Source: JADGHX01 sp035760965 (lineage in GTDB: Bacteria > Pseudomonadota > Gammaproteobacteria > Steroidobacterales > Steroidobacteraceae). Taken from it: a stretch of DNA of 64,000 nt. Location of the stretch: the NCBI GenBank assembly GCA_035760965.1, contig DASTRY010000044.1, positions 112,754 through 176,753 of the forward strand, written 5' to 3'. Positions 27,379-35,984 of the stretch are shown here, one piece after another (the stretch's first letter is position 1; every line of letters begins with the position of its first letter). Position numbers and translations under genes: made by a program. The notes beneath the pieces were generated by a model. It was not told the origin of the DNA. It did not search any database and saw only the letters and a program-made list of their open reading frames with translations.

Positions 27379-27979
27379 GCGCCCGCGATCGCAGCCACAG
27401 CTCGGCGAAGATGAGATTCGGTACCCAGCACAGCCAGGCGATGGCGCGATAAGGCCCGAAGAAGTCGCCCTGGTTCAGCATGATGCCGACGGGCAGATAG
27501 ATGCGCAGCGTGACGGCGGCGAACGTGAGCGCGAAAGACCGAATCATCCAGCGCTCATGGTGAACGTAACGGCGCTGAAGGGCGGCCCTCCACGCAAGGA
27601 GAGTGGCGATCACCCAGGTGAGCCCGAGTAGCAGGAATCCCCAGCCGGCGATCGGCCCGGCCTGTGAGAACAGGGCAATGGATGCGCCGGCCAGCCCGCC
27701 GATTACGCACGCGCTCACGTACGTCCGCCCCATCCACCGATGCACATGAGGCCATCGCGTCCGCAGCGAGCGGCGGAATTGCCAGGGGCCCAGCAGCAGC
27801 GCGAATGCGCTCGCGGCAATGTGGATTTCGATGCCCAAAGGGCTCGGGAACGCGTTGGCTTTGACGTTCGTCGGCACGAACGCGAAGCCGGTGACGGTCA
27901 GGAAGAGGGCGTACGCGCCCACGGCCGTGGACAGAACGGTAACGGCCGTCCACGGCCGGATCGGTTTGGTCTGGAGCAA
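27374..27979 (-). CDS. DUF2306-type membrane protein
   Basis: About 201 aa with several membrane segments: AVTVLSTAVGAYALFLTVTG, HIAASAFALLLGP, IGGLAGASIALFSQAG, WGFLLLGLTWVIATLLAW, and a C-terminal IAWLCWVPNLIFAELW. WQFRRSLRTRWPHVHRWMGRTYV and RYVHHERWMIRSFA are the His-containing motifs of the DUF2306 family, whose function is unknown. No ATG exists near the first helix; a TTG at 27979 with GGAAG about 10 bases upstream is the likeliest start. The frame remains open further but then overlaps the prolyl-tRNA synthetase gene antisense. Confidence 0.7.
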   Translation of the reverse strand: MLQTKPIRPWTAVTVLSTAVGAYALFLTVTGFAFVPTNVKANAFPSPLGIEIHIAASAFALLLGPWQFRRSLRTRWPHVHRWMGRTYVSACVIGGLAGASIALFSQAGPIAGWGFLLLGLTWVIATLLAWRAALQRRYVHHERWMIRSFALTFAAVTLRIYLPVGIMLNQGDFFGPYRAIAWLCWVPNLIFAELWLRSRAR

Positions 27980-28198
27980 TGTCGCTACGCTTCCGCTGAA
28001 AGATGCGTGATTGTACGCACGACGTGAGCGGTGCCGGCGGTGCAGATCGCGCGCGATCGGTGTGCCTAGAGGCGCAGTGATACAGCAACGCGGGGGTACC
28101 GGATCCAGAACGCCTTTCGGCTCGGACAGCCACGATCTGGTCTCCGCGCAGGCCTGCCATCGCACGAAGTCGGCCGTTTCCGCTAGGCTTTCGCCGCT

Positions 28199-29743
28199 AT
28201 GACCGCTGAGCACGCACTGCCCGTCACGCGCGCGGCAAACTTCGCCGCCTGGTATCAATCCGTCATCGCCGAAGCCGATCTCGCAGAGGAATCCGGCGTC
28301 CGTGGCTGCATGATCATCCGGCCGTGGGGCTATGGGATCTGGCAACGAATGCAGGAGCGGCTAGATCGCCGCATTCGCGACACCGGACACGAGAACTGCT
28401 ATTTCCCTATTTTCATTCCGCTCAGCTTCATCGCCAAGGAGGCCGAGCACGTCGAGGGGTTTGCCAAGGAAATGGCGGTCGTCACGCATCATCGCCTGAA
28501 GAAGATCGATGGCGTGTTGCAGCCGGACCCGGATGCCAAGCTCGAAGAGCCGCTCGTCGTTCGGCCGACCTCCGAGACGGTGATCGGCGCCGCCTTTCAG
28601 CGCTGGATTCGCTCGCACCGCGATCTGCCCTTGCTGCTCAATCAATGGGCCAACGTCGTTCGCTGGGAGATGCGGCCGCGGCTCTTTTTGCGTACGGCCG
28701 AATTCCTCTGGCAGGAAGGTCACACTGCTCACGCCACACACGAGGAGGCGCTCGAGCACACGATGCGAATGCTCGAGGTCTACCGTTCGTTCTCCGAGGA
28801 GGTGCTGGCCATGCCCGTCATCGCGGGAGAGAAGCCGCCGCACGAGCGCTTTCCCGGCGCCGAGAGCACGTTCTCCATCGAAGCGATGATGCAGGATGGC
28901 AAGGCACTGCAAGCCGGCACGACTCACTATCTCGGCACGCACTTCTCGCGTGCTCAGAATATCCGCTACCAGACCGAGCGAGGCGATCTCGCGTACGCGC
29001 ATACGACGAGCTGGGGCGTGTCGACGCGTCTCGTCGGCGGGGTGGTGATGACGCACGGAGATGACGATGGTCTGCGACTGCCGCCCCTGATAGCGCCGCG
29101 CCAGATCGTTCTGGTGCCGATCCTGAGGGACAAGCCAGAGGACGGTGCGGTCTTGCAGTATTGCGAAGAGGTAGCCGCCGAGCTCAACCAGTGCACGGCG
29201 TTCGGTGAGCCCGTTCGCGCCGCCGTAGATCGCAAGCCCGCGCGCTCCGTCGACAAGCGCTGGAGCCACATCAAACGCGGCGTGCCGATCGTATGTGAAG
29301 TCGGCGCGCGGGATATGGCCGGTTCGGCCGTCACGCTGATTCGTCGCGATCGACTGCGCGATGGCGCGCGTATCGCCTCTTCGATCGTGAAGCGAACCGA
29401 GCTCGCCCAGACAGCGGGCAAGCTGCTCGCCGAGATTCAGGCAGCTCTGCACGCCGAGGCGCGCACGCGTCTCGCGGCGAACATCACCTCGCATTTCGCG
29501 ACATGGGCCGACCTCGAAAAGTACTTCGAGGATTCGACGGGCACGGAGGCGTTCCGCGGCTGGGCGCGCGTTGCCTGGGCGAAACCCGAAGGCGCCGCGC
29601 TCGAAGACGTCGAGGCGCGCTTGAAGGCGCTGAAGCTCACCATCCGCAACGCACCGCTCGAGCAAGGCTCTGTCGCAGACCAGCGCTGCATCTTTACAGG
29701 TGCTCCGGCGAAGGAGCTCGTGCTCGTCGGACGAGCGTACTAG
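28199..29743 (+). CDS. proS: Prolyl-tRNA synthetase, archaeal/eukaryotic type
   Basis: 514 aa class II synthetase that charges tRNA-Pro. Visible are the type-3 N-terminal segment ANFAAWYQSVIAEADLAEES, IIRPWGYGIW, ENCYFPIFIPLSFIAKEAEHVEGF, motif 2 region RPTSETVIGAAFQRWI and WEMRPRLFLRTAEFLWQEGHTAH, motif 3 region TTSWGVSTRLVGGVVMTHGDD, an anticodon-binding domain, and a C-terminal zinc-like domain ending in Tyr. It has no editing (INS) insertion, unlike the bacterial-type enzyme of most Gammaproteobacteria. It may be the sole enzyme or an extra, acquired copy. No strong ribosome site is seen before the ATG. Confidence 0.93.
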   Translation: MTAEHALPVTRAANFAAWYQSVIAEADLAEESGVRGCMIIRPWGYGIWQRMQERLDRRIRDTGHENCYFPIFIPLSFIAKEAEHVEGFAKEMAVVTHHRLKKIDGVLQPDPDAKLEEPLVVRPTSETVIGAAFQRWIRSHRDLPLLLNQWANVVRWEMRPRLFLRTAEFLWQEGHTAHATHEEALEHTMRMLEVYRSFSEEVLAMPVIAGEKPPHERFPGAESTFSIEAMMQDGKALQAGTTHYLGTHFSRAQNIRYQTERGDLAYAHTTSWGVSTRLVGGVVMTHGDDDGLRLPPLIAPRQIVLVPILRDKPEDGAVLQYCEEVAAELNQCTAFGEPVRAAVDRKPARSVDKRWSHIKRGVPIVCEVGARDMAGSAVTLIRRDRLRDGARIASSIVKRTELAQTAGKLLAEIQAALHAEARTRLAANITSHFATWADLEKYFEDSTGTEAFRGWARVAWAKPEGAALEDVEARLKALKLTIRNAPLEQGSVADQRCIFTGAPAKELVLVGRAY

Positions 29744-29797
29744 GTGCTATGGTCCGCTCCGGGCATTGCCCAACAACCCGAGCGGAGAACGTGCCCG

Positions 29798-31318
29798 ATG
29801 CGTGCCAAGCCCGTCCTGCAGCCGCATTCGTACGGAGGAGCTGACGCCAGCTTCCCCCTTCTCATCGACGGGAAGTGGTGTCCTCCGCAAAGTGGGGCGT
29901 ATCGAACGGCACACGATCCCTACCTCGAAGCCGACTGGGGCCGCATCGCCGATGCGGGTGCCGCAGACGTGGATGCGGCGGTGAGGGCTGCGGTTCGCGC
30001 GTTCGAGGATCGTCGCTGGTCGGGACTTCTGGCGAGCCAACGCGCACGCAGTCTGTTCCGCCTCGCGGAGCTGATCGAGCGCGAAGCCGAAACACTCGTT
30101 GCGCAGCAGATTCTGGAGAACGGCAAGCTCATCTCCGAGATGCGCCCGGGAATGGCTGCCGTCGCCGACGATTGCAGGTTCTTCGCCGGACTTGCCGAGA
30201 CGCTCGCGGGCAGCACGGTGCAGCCGCCGCGTCCCGGGTTCACCACCTTCACGCTGCGCGAGCCGGTGGGTGTCGTGGCGGCGATCACGCCGTGGAATAC
30301 GCCGCTCGGCCTGCTCGGATGGAAGCTGTTCCCCGCTTTGGCGGCCGGCAACACCATCGTGATCAAGCCGTCGGAGGTGACGCCGACCTCCACGCTGCTG
30401 CTCGCGGAGCTGATCGAGGAGGCGGGGATTCCCGACGGCGTCGTCAACGTGGTAACCGGCGGCGGAAGCGTTGGCGCGGCACTCGTCGCGCATCCCGGGG
30501 TCGCCAAGATCGCGTTCACGGGATCCACCGCGACGGGCCAGGCCATCGCGGCCGAGGCCGCGAAACGCAGCGCCCGGGTGACGCTCGAGATGGGCGGCAA
30601 GTCGCCCAACATCATTTTTGCGGATGCCAATCTCGACAACGCCGTGAACGGCGTGATGGCCGGCATCTTCGCGGCCAGCGGTCAGAGCTGCATGGCGGGC
30701 TCGCGCGTGCTGGTGCAGGCGCCGGTGTATGACCGCGTTTGCGAGATGCTCGCAGAGCGAGGCAACCGCATGATCGCCGGCGATCCGCTCGATCCGGCAA
30801 CGCAGCTCGGGCCGCTCGCCTCGCGGGCGCAGATGGAGAAGGTGCTGTCGTATTTCGAAATCGCGCGGGATGAGGGAGTGACCTGCATCGCGGGCGGCAA
30901 GCGGCTCGATCGCCGCGGGTATTTCATTGGGCCCACGCTGTTTCGCGATGTGAGCCCCTCGAACCGCATCTCGCGTGAGGAGATCTTCGGCCCCGTTGCC
31001 GCACTGATTCGCTTCGCCGACGAGGACGAAGCCATCCGCATCGGAAACGATACGCGCTATGGGCTCGCGGCCGGCATCTGGACAGAGGATCTGCGGCGCG
31101 CACATCGCGTGCTCCACCGCCTCCGTGCCGGCACCGTCTGGGTGAACAACTACCGAGTCATTGGCCACACGCTGCCGTTTGGCGGATATGGTCAGAGCGG
31201 TATCGGGCGCGAGATGGGCGCCGCAGCGCTCGAGCCGTACACCGAAGTGAAGAGCGTGTGGATCGATATGGGCAACAAAGTCGAATTCAGAACGGGCCCG
31301 GCCGGGGATACACGATGA
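29798..31318 (+). CDS. NAD(P)-dependent aldehyde dehydrogenase
   Basis: 506 aa. Key residues are all present: TPWNTPLG with Asn167, LEMGGKSPN with Glu264 as general base, and SGQSCMAGSR with Cys298 as nucleophile. FTGSTATGQ marks the coenzyme-binding turn, and EEIFGPVAAL and PFGGYGQSGIGRE are conserved C-terminal elements. It oxidises an aldehyde to the acid. The start at 29798 has GGAG about 10 bases upstream. Its stop overlaps the next start (ATGA), so it is the first gene of a catabolic operon. Confidence 0.92.
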   Translation: MRAKPVLQPHSYGGADASFPLLIDGKWCPPQSGAYRTAHDPYLEADWGRIADAGAADVDAAVRAAVRAFEDRRWSGLLASQRARSLFRLAELIEREAETLVAQQILENGKLISEMRPGMAAVADDCRFFAGLAETLAGSTVQPPRPGFTTFTLREPVGVVAAITPWNTPLGLLGWKLFPALAAGNTIVIKPSEVTPTSTLLLAELIEEAGIPDGVVNVVTGGGSVGAALVAHPGVAKIAFTGSTATGQAIAAEAAKRSARVTLEMGGKSPNIIFADANLDNAVNGVMAGIFAASGQSCMAGSRVLVQAPVYDRVCEMLAERGNRMIAGDPLDPATQLGPLASRAQMEKVLSYFEIARDEGVTCIAGGKRLDRRGYFIGPTLFRDVSPSNRISREEIFGPVAALIRFADEDEAIRIGNDTRYGLAAGIWTEDLRRAHRVLHRLRAGTVWVNNYRVIGHTLPFGGYGQSGIGREMGAAALEPYTEVKSVWIDMGNKVEFRTGPAGDTR

Positions 31319-32697
31319 CCTACGATCTGGTGGTGATCGGCTGCGGCGCCGGCGGATTGTCCGCGGCCGTCGCTTACGCCGATGAGGTCGGTCGCGACGC
31401 GCGCATTGCCGTGCTCGAGAGAGCCCCGCGTGAGGGCCGGGGCGGCGCGACGCGATGGACCAGCAGCTGGTGGCGAATCACGGCGGATCGCCGACTCGAT
31501 CCCGCTTTCGTCGACACGATGGCGCGCGTCTGCGGCGGCAAGGCCGATCTCGAGTATTGCCGCGTGTTTGTGAGCGAGGTGCCGGCGACCTTCGATTTCC
31601 TGGACCGGCACGCCGTGCCATGGATCTATTTCGAGCAGCCCTTCGCGAATCGCAATACCGGCGGCGGACTGGGAATGCCGGTGCCTGGAGGCGTGGCCAT
31701 CGTCGATACACTGGCGCAGGTCATCGACGATCTGCCAAATGCGGCGATCCACTATGGAACGGAGGCTGTCGCGCTCAGTACCGGCGCCGATGGCAGAGTA
31801 ACAGGCGTGCACGTGCGCGGACCGGACGGTGCGAAACACCTCGAGGCACGTGCGGTAGTCATCGCTTGCGGCGGGTTCGAAGGCGCGCCCGATTTGCTCG
31901 TCGAGCATCTCGGCCCGCGTGGCGCGCAGATGCCGCTGATCGCTCCGACGCTCGCCAACAATCGCGGCGATGGAATCCGGTTGACGCAACCGCTCGGCGC
32001 CGCTCTCGCGGGGCAATTCGACATGTTCCATGGCGAACCGGTCGATCCGCGGTCGTCGAAGCCCGATGCGGTCGTGTATGCGTATCCGTTCGGGATCGTC
32101 GTGAACCGCGCAGCCCAGCGCTTCTTCGACGAGGGCGCGGATAGTTTCGACGCCACCTTCGAACGGCTGGGCTACGAGATCTGGGCGAATCAGGACCAGC
32201 AGGCGTGGTTCATCGCGGAGAAGGCGATTCTCGAGTGGCCGAATGTCGCGAACATCATTCTGACGGATCAGCCGCCGGTCGAGGGCGCGACGCTCGGCGA
32301 GCTGGCCGCACACCTGGGGCTCGAACCCGCTGCACTCGAGGCGACCGTGCGAGCGTACAACGCGGCGATCGTGCCGGGCCCGACGGATCGCACCATCCGC
32401 GACGGCAAGGCGGCGCGAGGCATCGAGCCGCCGAAATCGAATTGGGCCACGCCGATCGAGAACGGACCCTTCATTGGGTACCCGCTGACCTGCGCGATCA
32501 CGTTCACCTTCGGCGGCATACGCAGTGACGCGCGCGCGAGAGTCGTGCGAGGGGACGGCTCGGCGATCCCAGGACTCTACGCCGCAGGCGAGGTGACCGG
32601 CCTGTACTACAAAGAATATCCGGCTGGCACCTCTGTGCTCCGGGCGCTCACGTTCGGTCGCATCGCGGCGCGCGAAGCCGCGAGTGCGAGGCGCTGA
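31315..32697 (+). CDS. FAD-dependent oxidoreductase, fumarate-reductase flavoprotein family (tricarballylate dehydrogenase-like)
   Basis: 460 aa. The FAD-binding motif VVIGCGAGGLSAAVAYA lies at the N-terminus, VIACGGFEGAPDLL in the middle and GLYAAGEVTGLYYKEYPAGTSVLRALTFGR near the end; the last two are characteristic of the fumarate reductase/TcuA group. Members add or remove hydrogens across a C-C bond next to a carbonyl or carboxylate. It is coupled by a 4-nt overlap to the aldehyde dehydrogenase and followed after 4 nt by a bicupin, suggesting consecutive steps in breakdown of an unknown acid or aromatic compound. Confidence 0.87.
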   Translation: MTYDLVVIGCGAGGLSAAVAYADEVGRDARIAVLERAPREGRGGATRWTSSWWRITADRRLDPAFVDTMARVCGGKADLEYCRVFVSEVPATFDFLDRHAVPWIYFEQPFANRNTGGGLGMPVPGGVAIVDTLAQVIDDLPNAAIHYGTEAVALSTGADGRVTGVHVRGPDGAKHLEARAVVIACGGFEGAPDLLVEHLGPRGAQMPLIAPTLANNRGDGIRLTQPLGAALAGQFDMFHGEPVDPRSSKPDAVVYAYPFGIVVNRAAQRFFDEGADSFDATFERLGYEIWANQDQQAWFIAEKAILEWPNVANIILTDQPPVEGATLGELAAHLGLEPAALEATVRAYNAAIVPGPTDRTIRDGKAARGIEPPKSNWATPIENGPFIGYPLTCAITFTFGGIRSDARARVVRGDGSAIPGLYAAGEVTGLYYKEYPAGTSVLRALTFGRIAAREAASARR

Positions 32698-32701
32698 CGC
32701 G

Positions 32702-33604
32702 ATGGACATCGTTCATGCCGCCGAGATGCCCTGGGGCGAGAGCCTCGTCGCGCAGCGCGCGGGTGGAGAGGTGGCGCACAAGCGGCTGTTCGAAGGCGAC
32801 GAGGATAGTCCCGACAACTACATGCTGGTGATGTCGCGGGAGCCCAAGAGCTTCTTCTCGCCGCGCCATCGTCATCCGTGGGATCAAATCCGCTTCTGCC
32901 TCGAGGGCCGCATTCCGATTGCGAAGGGGCTCTTCGTCGAAGGCGGAGAAATCGCGTACTTCCCCGAGAGCACTCACTACGGGCCTCAGGAAGGGGGCGA
33001 CGATCGCATCGTCGTGCTGCTGCAGTTCGGCGGCGCGAGCGGTCAGGGATTCATCGGTCCGGATCGCGTGAAGCAGGCGCGCCTCGAGCTCGAGAAGGAG
33101 GGTCGGTTCGAAGGCGGCGTCTTCACGCGCGAGACGGCGGAAGGGCGCAGGAATTGGGATGCGTACGAGGCCATCTGGCTGCACGTCAAGAAAGGGGCGC
33201 TGTCATACGCGCCGCCGGTGTACAAAGCGCCCATCGTCATGCGTCCCGATGCGCTGCCGTGGCTGCGCAGTTCCGAAGAGGGCGTGTCGGTGCGGCAGAT
33301 CGGCGTTTTTCCGCATCGAGGGCTGTCGCTGAATGCCTGGAGGATCGAGCCCGGCGCACGTCATCAAATCCCTGCGCAGCGCGCGTTGCGACTGCTGTTC
33401 GTGACGGAGGGCAGCGGTTCAATTGGCGGCGAGGAGCTGAGGCGCTGGAGCGCGGTGCGGCTGCAGCCTGGTGAAGGCGCGGAAGTGCGTGCGGCGAGCG
33501 AATTGCAGATGACCGAGATCGCGGTGCGGCCGATCGCTGAGCTGCAGGTCGGATTTCGATCGGATGCGCCGAGCGGTGGTGCCACTGCGATGGGGAGCAG
33601 CTGA
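32702..33604 (+). CDS. Bicupin protein, possible dioxygenase or isomerase
   Basis: 300 aa. The first cupin has the metal set His56-x-His58 and Gln62 (SPRHRHPWDQIRF), with His92 in FPESTHYGP. The second cupin (about 195-285) reads SLNAWRIEPGARHQIPAQRALRLLFVTEGSGSI and lacks an obvious full ligand set. The ATG at 32702 is chosen over an in-frame GTG at 32684 because GAGG stands 10 bases upstream and the overlap with the previous gene disappears. Related bicupins open aromatic rings or rearrange keto acids; the substrate is unknown. Confidence 0.75.
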   Translation: MDIVHAAEMPWGESLVAQRAGGEVAHKRLFEGDEDSPDNYMLVMSREPKSFFSPRHRHPWDQIRFCLEGRIPIAKGLFVEGGEIAYFPESTHYGPQEGGDDRIVVLLQFGGASGQGFIGPDRVKQARLELEKEGRFEGGVFTRETAEGRRNWDAYEAIWLHVKKGALSYAPPVYKAPIVMRPDALPWLRSSEEGVSVRQIGVFPHRGLSLNAWRIEPGARHQIPAQRALRLLFVTEGSGSIGGEELRRWSAVRLQPGEGAEVRAASELQMTEIAVRPIAELQVGFRSDAPSGGATAMGSS

Positions 33605-33621
33605 GCATTCAGATCGTCAGC

Positions 33622-34035
33622 GTGGGATTGTTGGCGCTGGCGCTGTACACCGGGCGGCTGGCGTGGTTTGCGTGGTCTTCCCGGAGCTGGCCGTCGGTGC
33701 CGGGCCGCATGCTCTACTCGGCGATCCGTCCGGGCCGAGGCGGCGTGCCGACGGGCACCTACGTTCACTACGCCTACGTCGTCGATGGCGTCGCGTACGA
33801 GTCGAAGCGCCTGCGCTTTGGCTTGTTCCCGCCGCGCGAATATCAAATTGCGCTAGCGCAGCTCGAAAGACTCCAGAGAGCCGGAAAGCTGCGTGTCTAC
33901 TACGATCCGAAGAAGCCCTCGCGCGCGTGCCTGCTGACGGGCATGAACGAGCTGACGTTCGCGCTGCCGTTCCTGTTCCTGATCCTGAGCATGGTGTTCA
34001 CGGCCGTGGACTACGTTGTGTCGCTGGGGCCGTGA
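33622..34035 (+). CDS. DUF3592-type membrane protein
   Basis: 137 aa with a membrane segment at each end (GLLALALYTGRLAWFAW and FALPFLFLILSMVFTAVDYVV). Between them is a DUF3592-like beta domain: GRMLYSA, VHYAYVVDGVAYESKRLRFG and LRVYYDPKKPSRACLLTG. The family is uncharacterised. A GTG at 33622 is given as start. The frame is open back to the preceding stop, and a non-canonical start nearer to the GGGGAG at 33592 is possible. It is probably the last gene of the operon starting at 29798. Confidence 0.65.
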   Translation: MGLLALALYTGRLAWFAWSSRSWPSVPGRMLYSAIRPGRGGVPTGTYVHYAYVVDGVAYESKRLRFGLFPPREYQIALAQLERLQRAGKLRVYYDPKKPSRACLLTGMNELTFALPFLFLILSMVFTAVDYVVSLGP

Positions 34036-34190
34036 TGCGCCATTGACGGCGCTCGAGCGGTGGGTTCTGCAAATTGCGGCTTCGCCGCTTCTTGTCGCTT
34101 TCAGAGTATAGCGTATGCAGCTCTTGCAGTAAGCCTGGGGTCGTGCAGCACGATCGCGCGCCACGCATCGACGCGCGAATGGGAGAACGA

Positions 34191-35693
34191 ATGCTGTTGC
34201 ACGAAGAGCCTCTCGCGATGGCCGAGCACGCGGTAGTCATCGCCGGAGGAGGTCCAACAGGCCTCATGCTGGCCGCCGAGCTGGCGCTCGCGCACATCGA
34301 CGTGGCCATCGTCGAGCGACGCCTCACGCAGGAACTGGACGGCTCACGCGCAGGCGGGCTGCACCCGCGCACGATCGAGGTGCTCGATCAGCGCGGAGTT
34401 GCGGATCCCTTCATCTCGCAAGGTCAGCGGCATCCAGCGGTGCACTTCCATGTTCCTCTGGACATCAGCGATTTGCCCACACGTCACAACTACGTGCTCG
34501 GGCTCTGGCAGCGACACATCGAGCGCATCTTGGCCGAGTGGGTCGGGGAGCTCGCCGTGCCGATCTATCGCGGACGGGAAGTGACGGGGTTCACGCAGAC
34601 TGCGACCGGCGTCGATGTCGAGCTGGCGGACGGCGGCAGGCTGCGCGCGCAGTATCTGATTGGCTGCGACGGGGGACGGAGCGTCGTCCGTAAAGTTGCC
34701 GGCATCGATTTCCCGGGATGGGACGCCACGATCAGCTGGCTGATCGCCGAGGCGGCCGTGTCCGCAGAGCCGGAACTGGGCTTCCGTCACGACGCGATCG
34801 GTACGCATGCCATCGGCAAACTGGAGGATGGGCGCGTGCGCGTCGTGCTTACCGAGCGGCAGCTAGGACCCGCTGGCGAACCGACTCTTCGCGATATCAG
34901 TGAGGCGTTGATCGCCGTGTACGGGACGGATTTCTGTATTCACAGTCCTACCTCGATTTCGCGGTTCACCGACATGACGCGCCAAGCGGCGGCCTACCGC
35001 GCAGGACGCGTGCTCCTCGCCGGCGATGCGGCACACGTGCATCCGCCGTTGGGCGGGCAGGGACTCAACATCGGTGTCCAGGACGCCGTGAATCTCGGAT
35101 GGAAGCTGGCGCAGGTAATCAAGGGCACGTCGCCCGAAAGCTTGCTCGATACGTATCACGCCGAGCGCCATCCCGTTGCGGCTCGGGTCCTGCGAAACAC
35201 GATGGCGCAAAGCGCGATCCGTCGGCCCGATGCGCGCACGAAGGCACTCGCGGAGAAGTTCGCTGAGCTCCTGCGCATGGACGAGCCGCGCCGGCGATGG
35301 GCAGCGGAGTTGTCGGGACTGGATGTGCGATACGACCTCGGCTGCGGCGACCCGAAAGAGAGACACCCGTTGCTCGGGCGACGCATGCCGGATCTCGACC
35401 TGCTCACGGCCGGTGGCGTCGTGCGTCTCTTCACGCTCTTGCACGAGGCGCGACCGGTGCTGCTCAGTCTTGCGCAGGCCGATAGGTTCGACATCGCGCC
35501 GTGGGCCGATCGCGTAAAAGAAGTGGAGGCCAAGTACAGCGGCGCGCTCGAGCTGCCGACAGCGGGGCGCGTGCCGGCGCCCACGGCCGTGCTGATTCGG
35601 CCCGATGGACATGTGGCGTGGGTAGGCGAGGGGAGTTGGGATGGCCTTGCCGACGCGTTGACGCAGTGGCTCGGCGCGGGCACGGCCTCGTAG
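34191..35693 (+). CDS. FAD-dependent aromatic-ring monooxygenase (PheA/TfdB type)
   Basis: 500 aa. Group A flavin hydroxylase motifs: AVVIAGGGPTGLMLAAELA (dinucleotide fold), YLIGCDGGRSVVRK (the DG motif), and RVLLAGDAAHVHPPLGGQGLNIGVQDAVNL (the GD motif). A C-terminal thioredoxin-like domain ends with TAVLIRPDGHVAWVGEG, as in phenol 2-monooxygenase and rifampicin monooxygenase relatives. It uses NAD(P)H and O2 to hydroxylate an aromatic ring. The ATG at 34191 has GGGAGA just upstream; ATGs at 34179 and 34218 are alternatives. It probably works with the preceding catabolic operon. Confidence 0.87.
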   Translation: MLLHEEPLAMAEHAVVIAGGGPTGLMLAAELALAHIDVAIVERRLTQELDGSRAGGLHPRTIEVLDQRGVADPFISQGQRHPAVHFHVPLDISDLPTRHNYVLGLWQRHIERILAEWVGELAVPIYRGREVTGFTQTATGVDVELADGGRLRAQYLIGCDGGRSVVRKVAGIDFPGWDATISWLIAEAAVSAEPELGFRHDAIGTHAIGKLEDGRVRVVLTERQLGPAGEPTLRDISEALIAVYGTDFCIHSPTSISRFTDMTRQAAAYRAGRVLLAGDAAHVHPPLGGQGLNIGVQDAVNLGWKLAQVIKGTSPESLLDTYHAERHPVAARVLRNTMAQSAIRRPDARTKALAEKFAELLRMDEPRRRWAAELSGLDVRYDLGCGDPKERHPLLGRRMPDLDLLTAGGVVRLFTLLHEARPVLLSLAQADRFDIAPWADRVKEVEAKYSGALELPTAGRVPAPTAVLIRPDGHVAWVGEGSWDGLADALTQWLGAGTAS

Positions 35694-35722
35694 TCGAGCC
35701 CCTTAGAAGCGTCTGCGATGCC

Positions 35723-35984
35723 TCACGCAGCGGGAACGGCGTAGGCCCGACGTACTCGGTCGACTATCGCGGTTAGAGGAAGATCGATCCCGAGCTCCTT
35801 CGGGCTATAGCTCTCCTCGGCCGTTAGAGCTTTGAGGAATCCATCCAAGTCGTCAGCGATTCTCGGCATGAGTGCGATCTGCATGTCAGGGGCAATCAAC
35901 TGCGACGGCCGAATCACGTGCGATCAGCACGTACTGATCGGCAAGCTGAGCGAAGTGCTCGCGAAAGAGGTCAATTCCCTTCAC
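35723..35984 (-). pseudogene. Broken AbiEii-type nucleotidyltransferase toxin gene
   Basis: The GTG at 35984 overlaps the stop of the upstream regulator gene (GTGA). It opens a frame reading VKGIDLFREHFAQLADQYVL, which is the standard start of AbiEii/AbiGii-like nucleotidyltransferases just before their GG-x-A/S catalytic motif. One codon later (near 35922) the similarity stops and the frame reaches a TGA. In another frame, 35917 to 35723 continues as MPRIADDLDGFLKALTAEE and SPKELGIDLPLTAIVDRVRR, which fits the C-terminal end of the same family. The middle, with all catalytic residues, has been deleted, so the toxin cannot be active. Confidence 0.72.

Noticed and set aside
27980..28345. N-terminal extension of the DUF2306 protein
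   Set aside because: It would overlap the prolyl-tRNA synthetase gene antisense and has no membrane or domain character.
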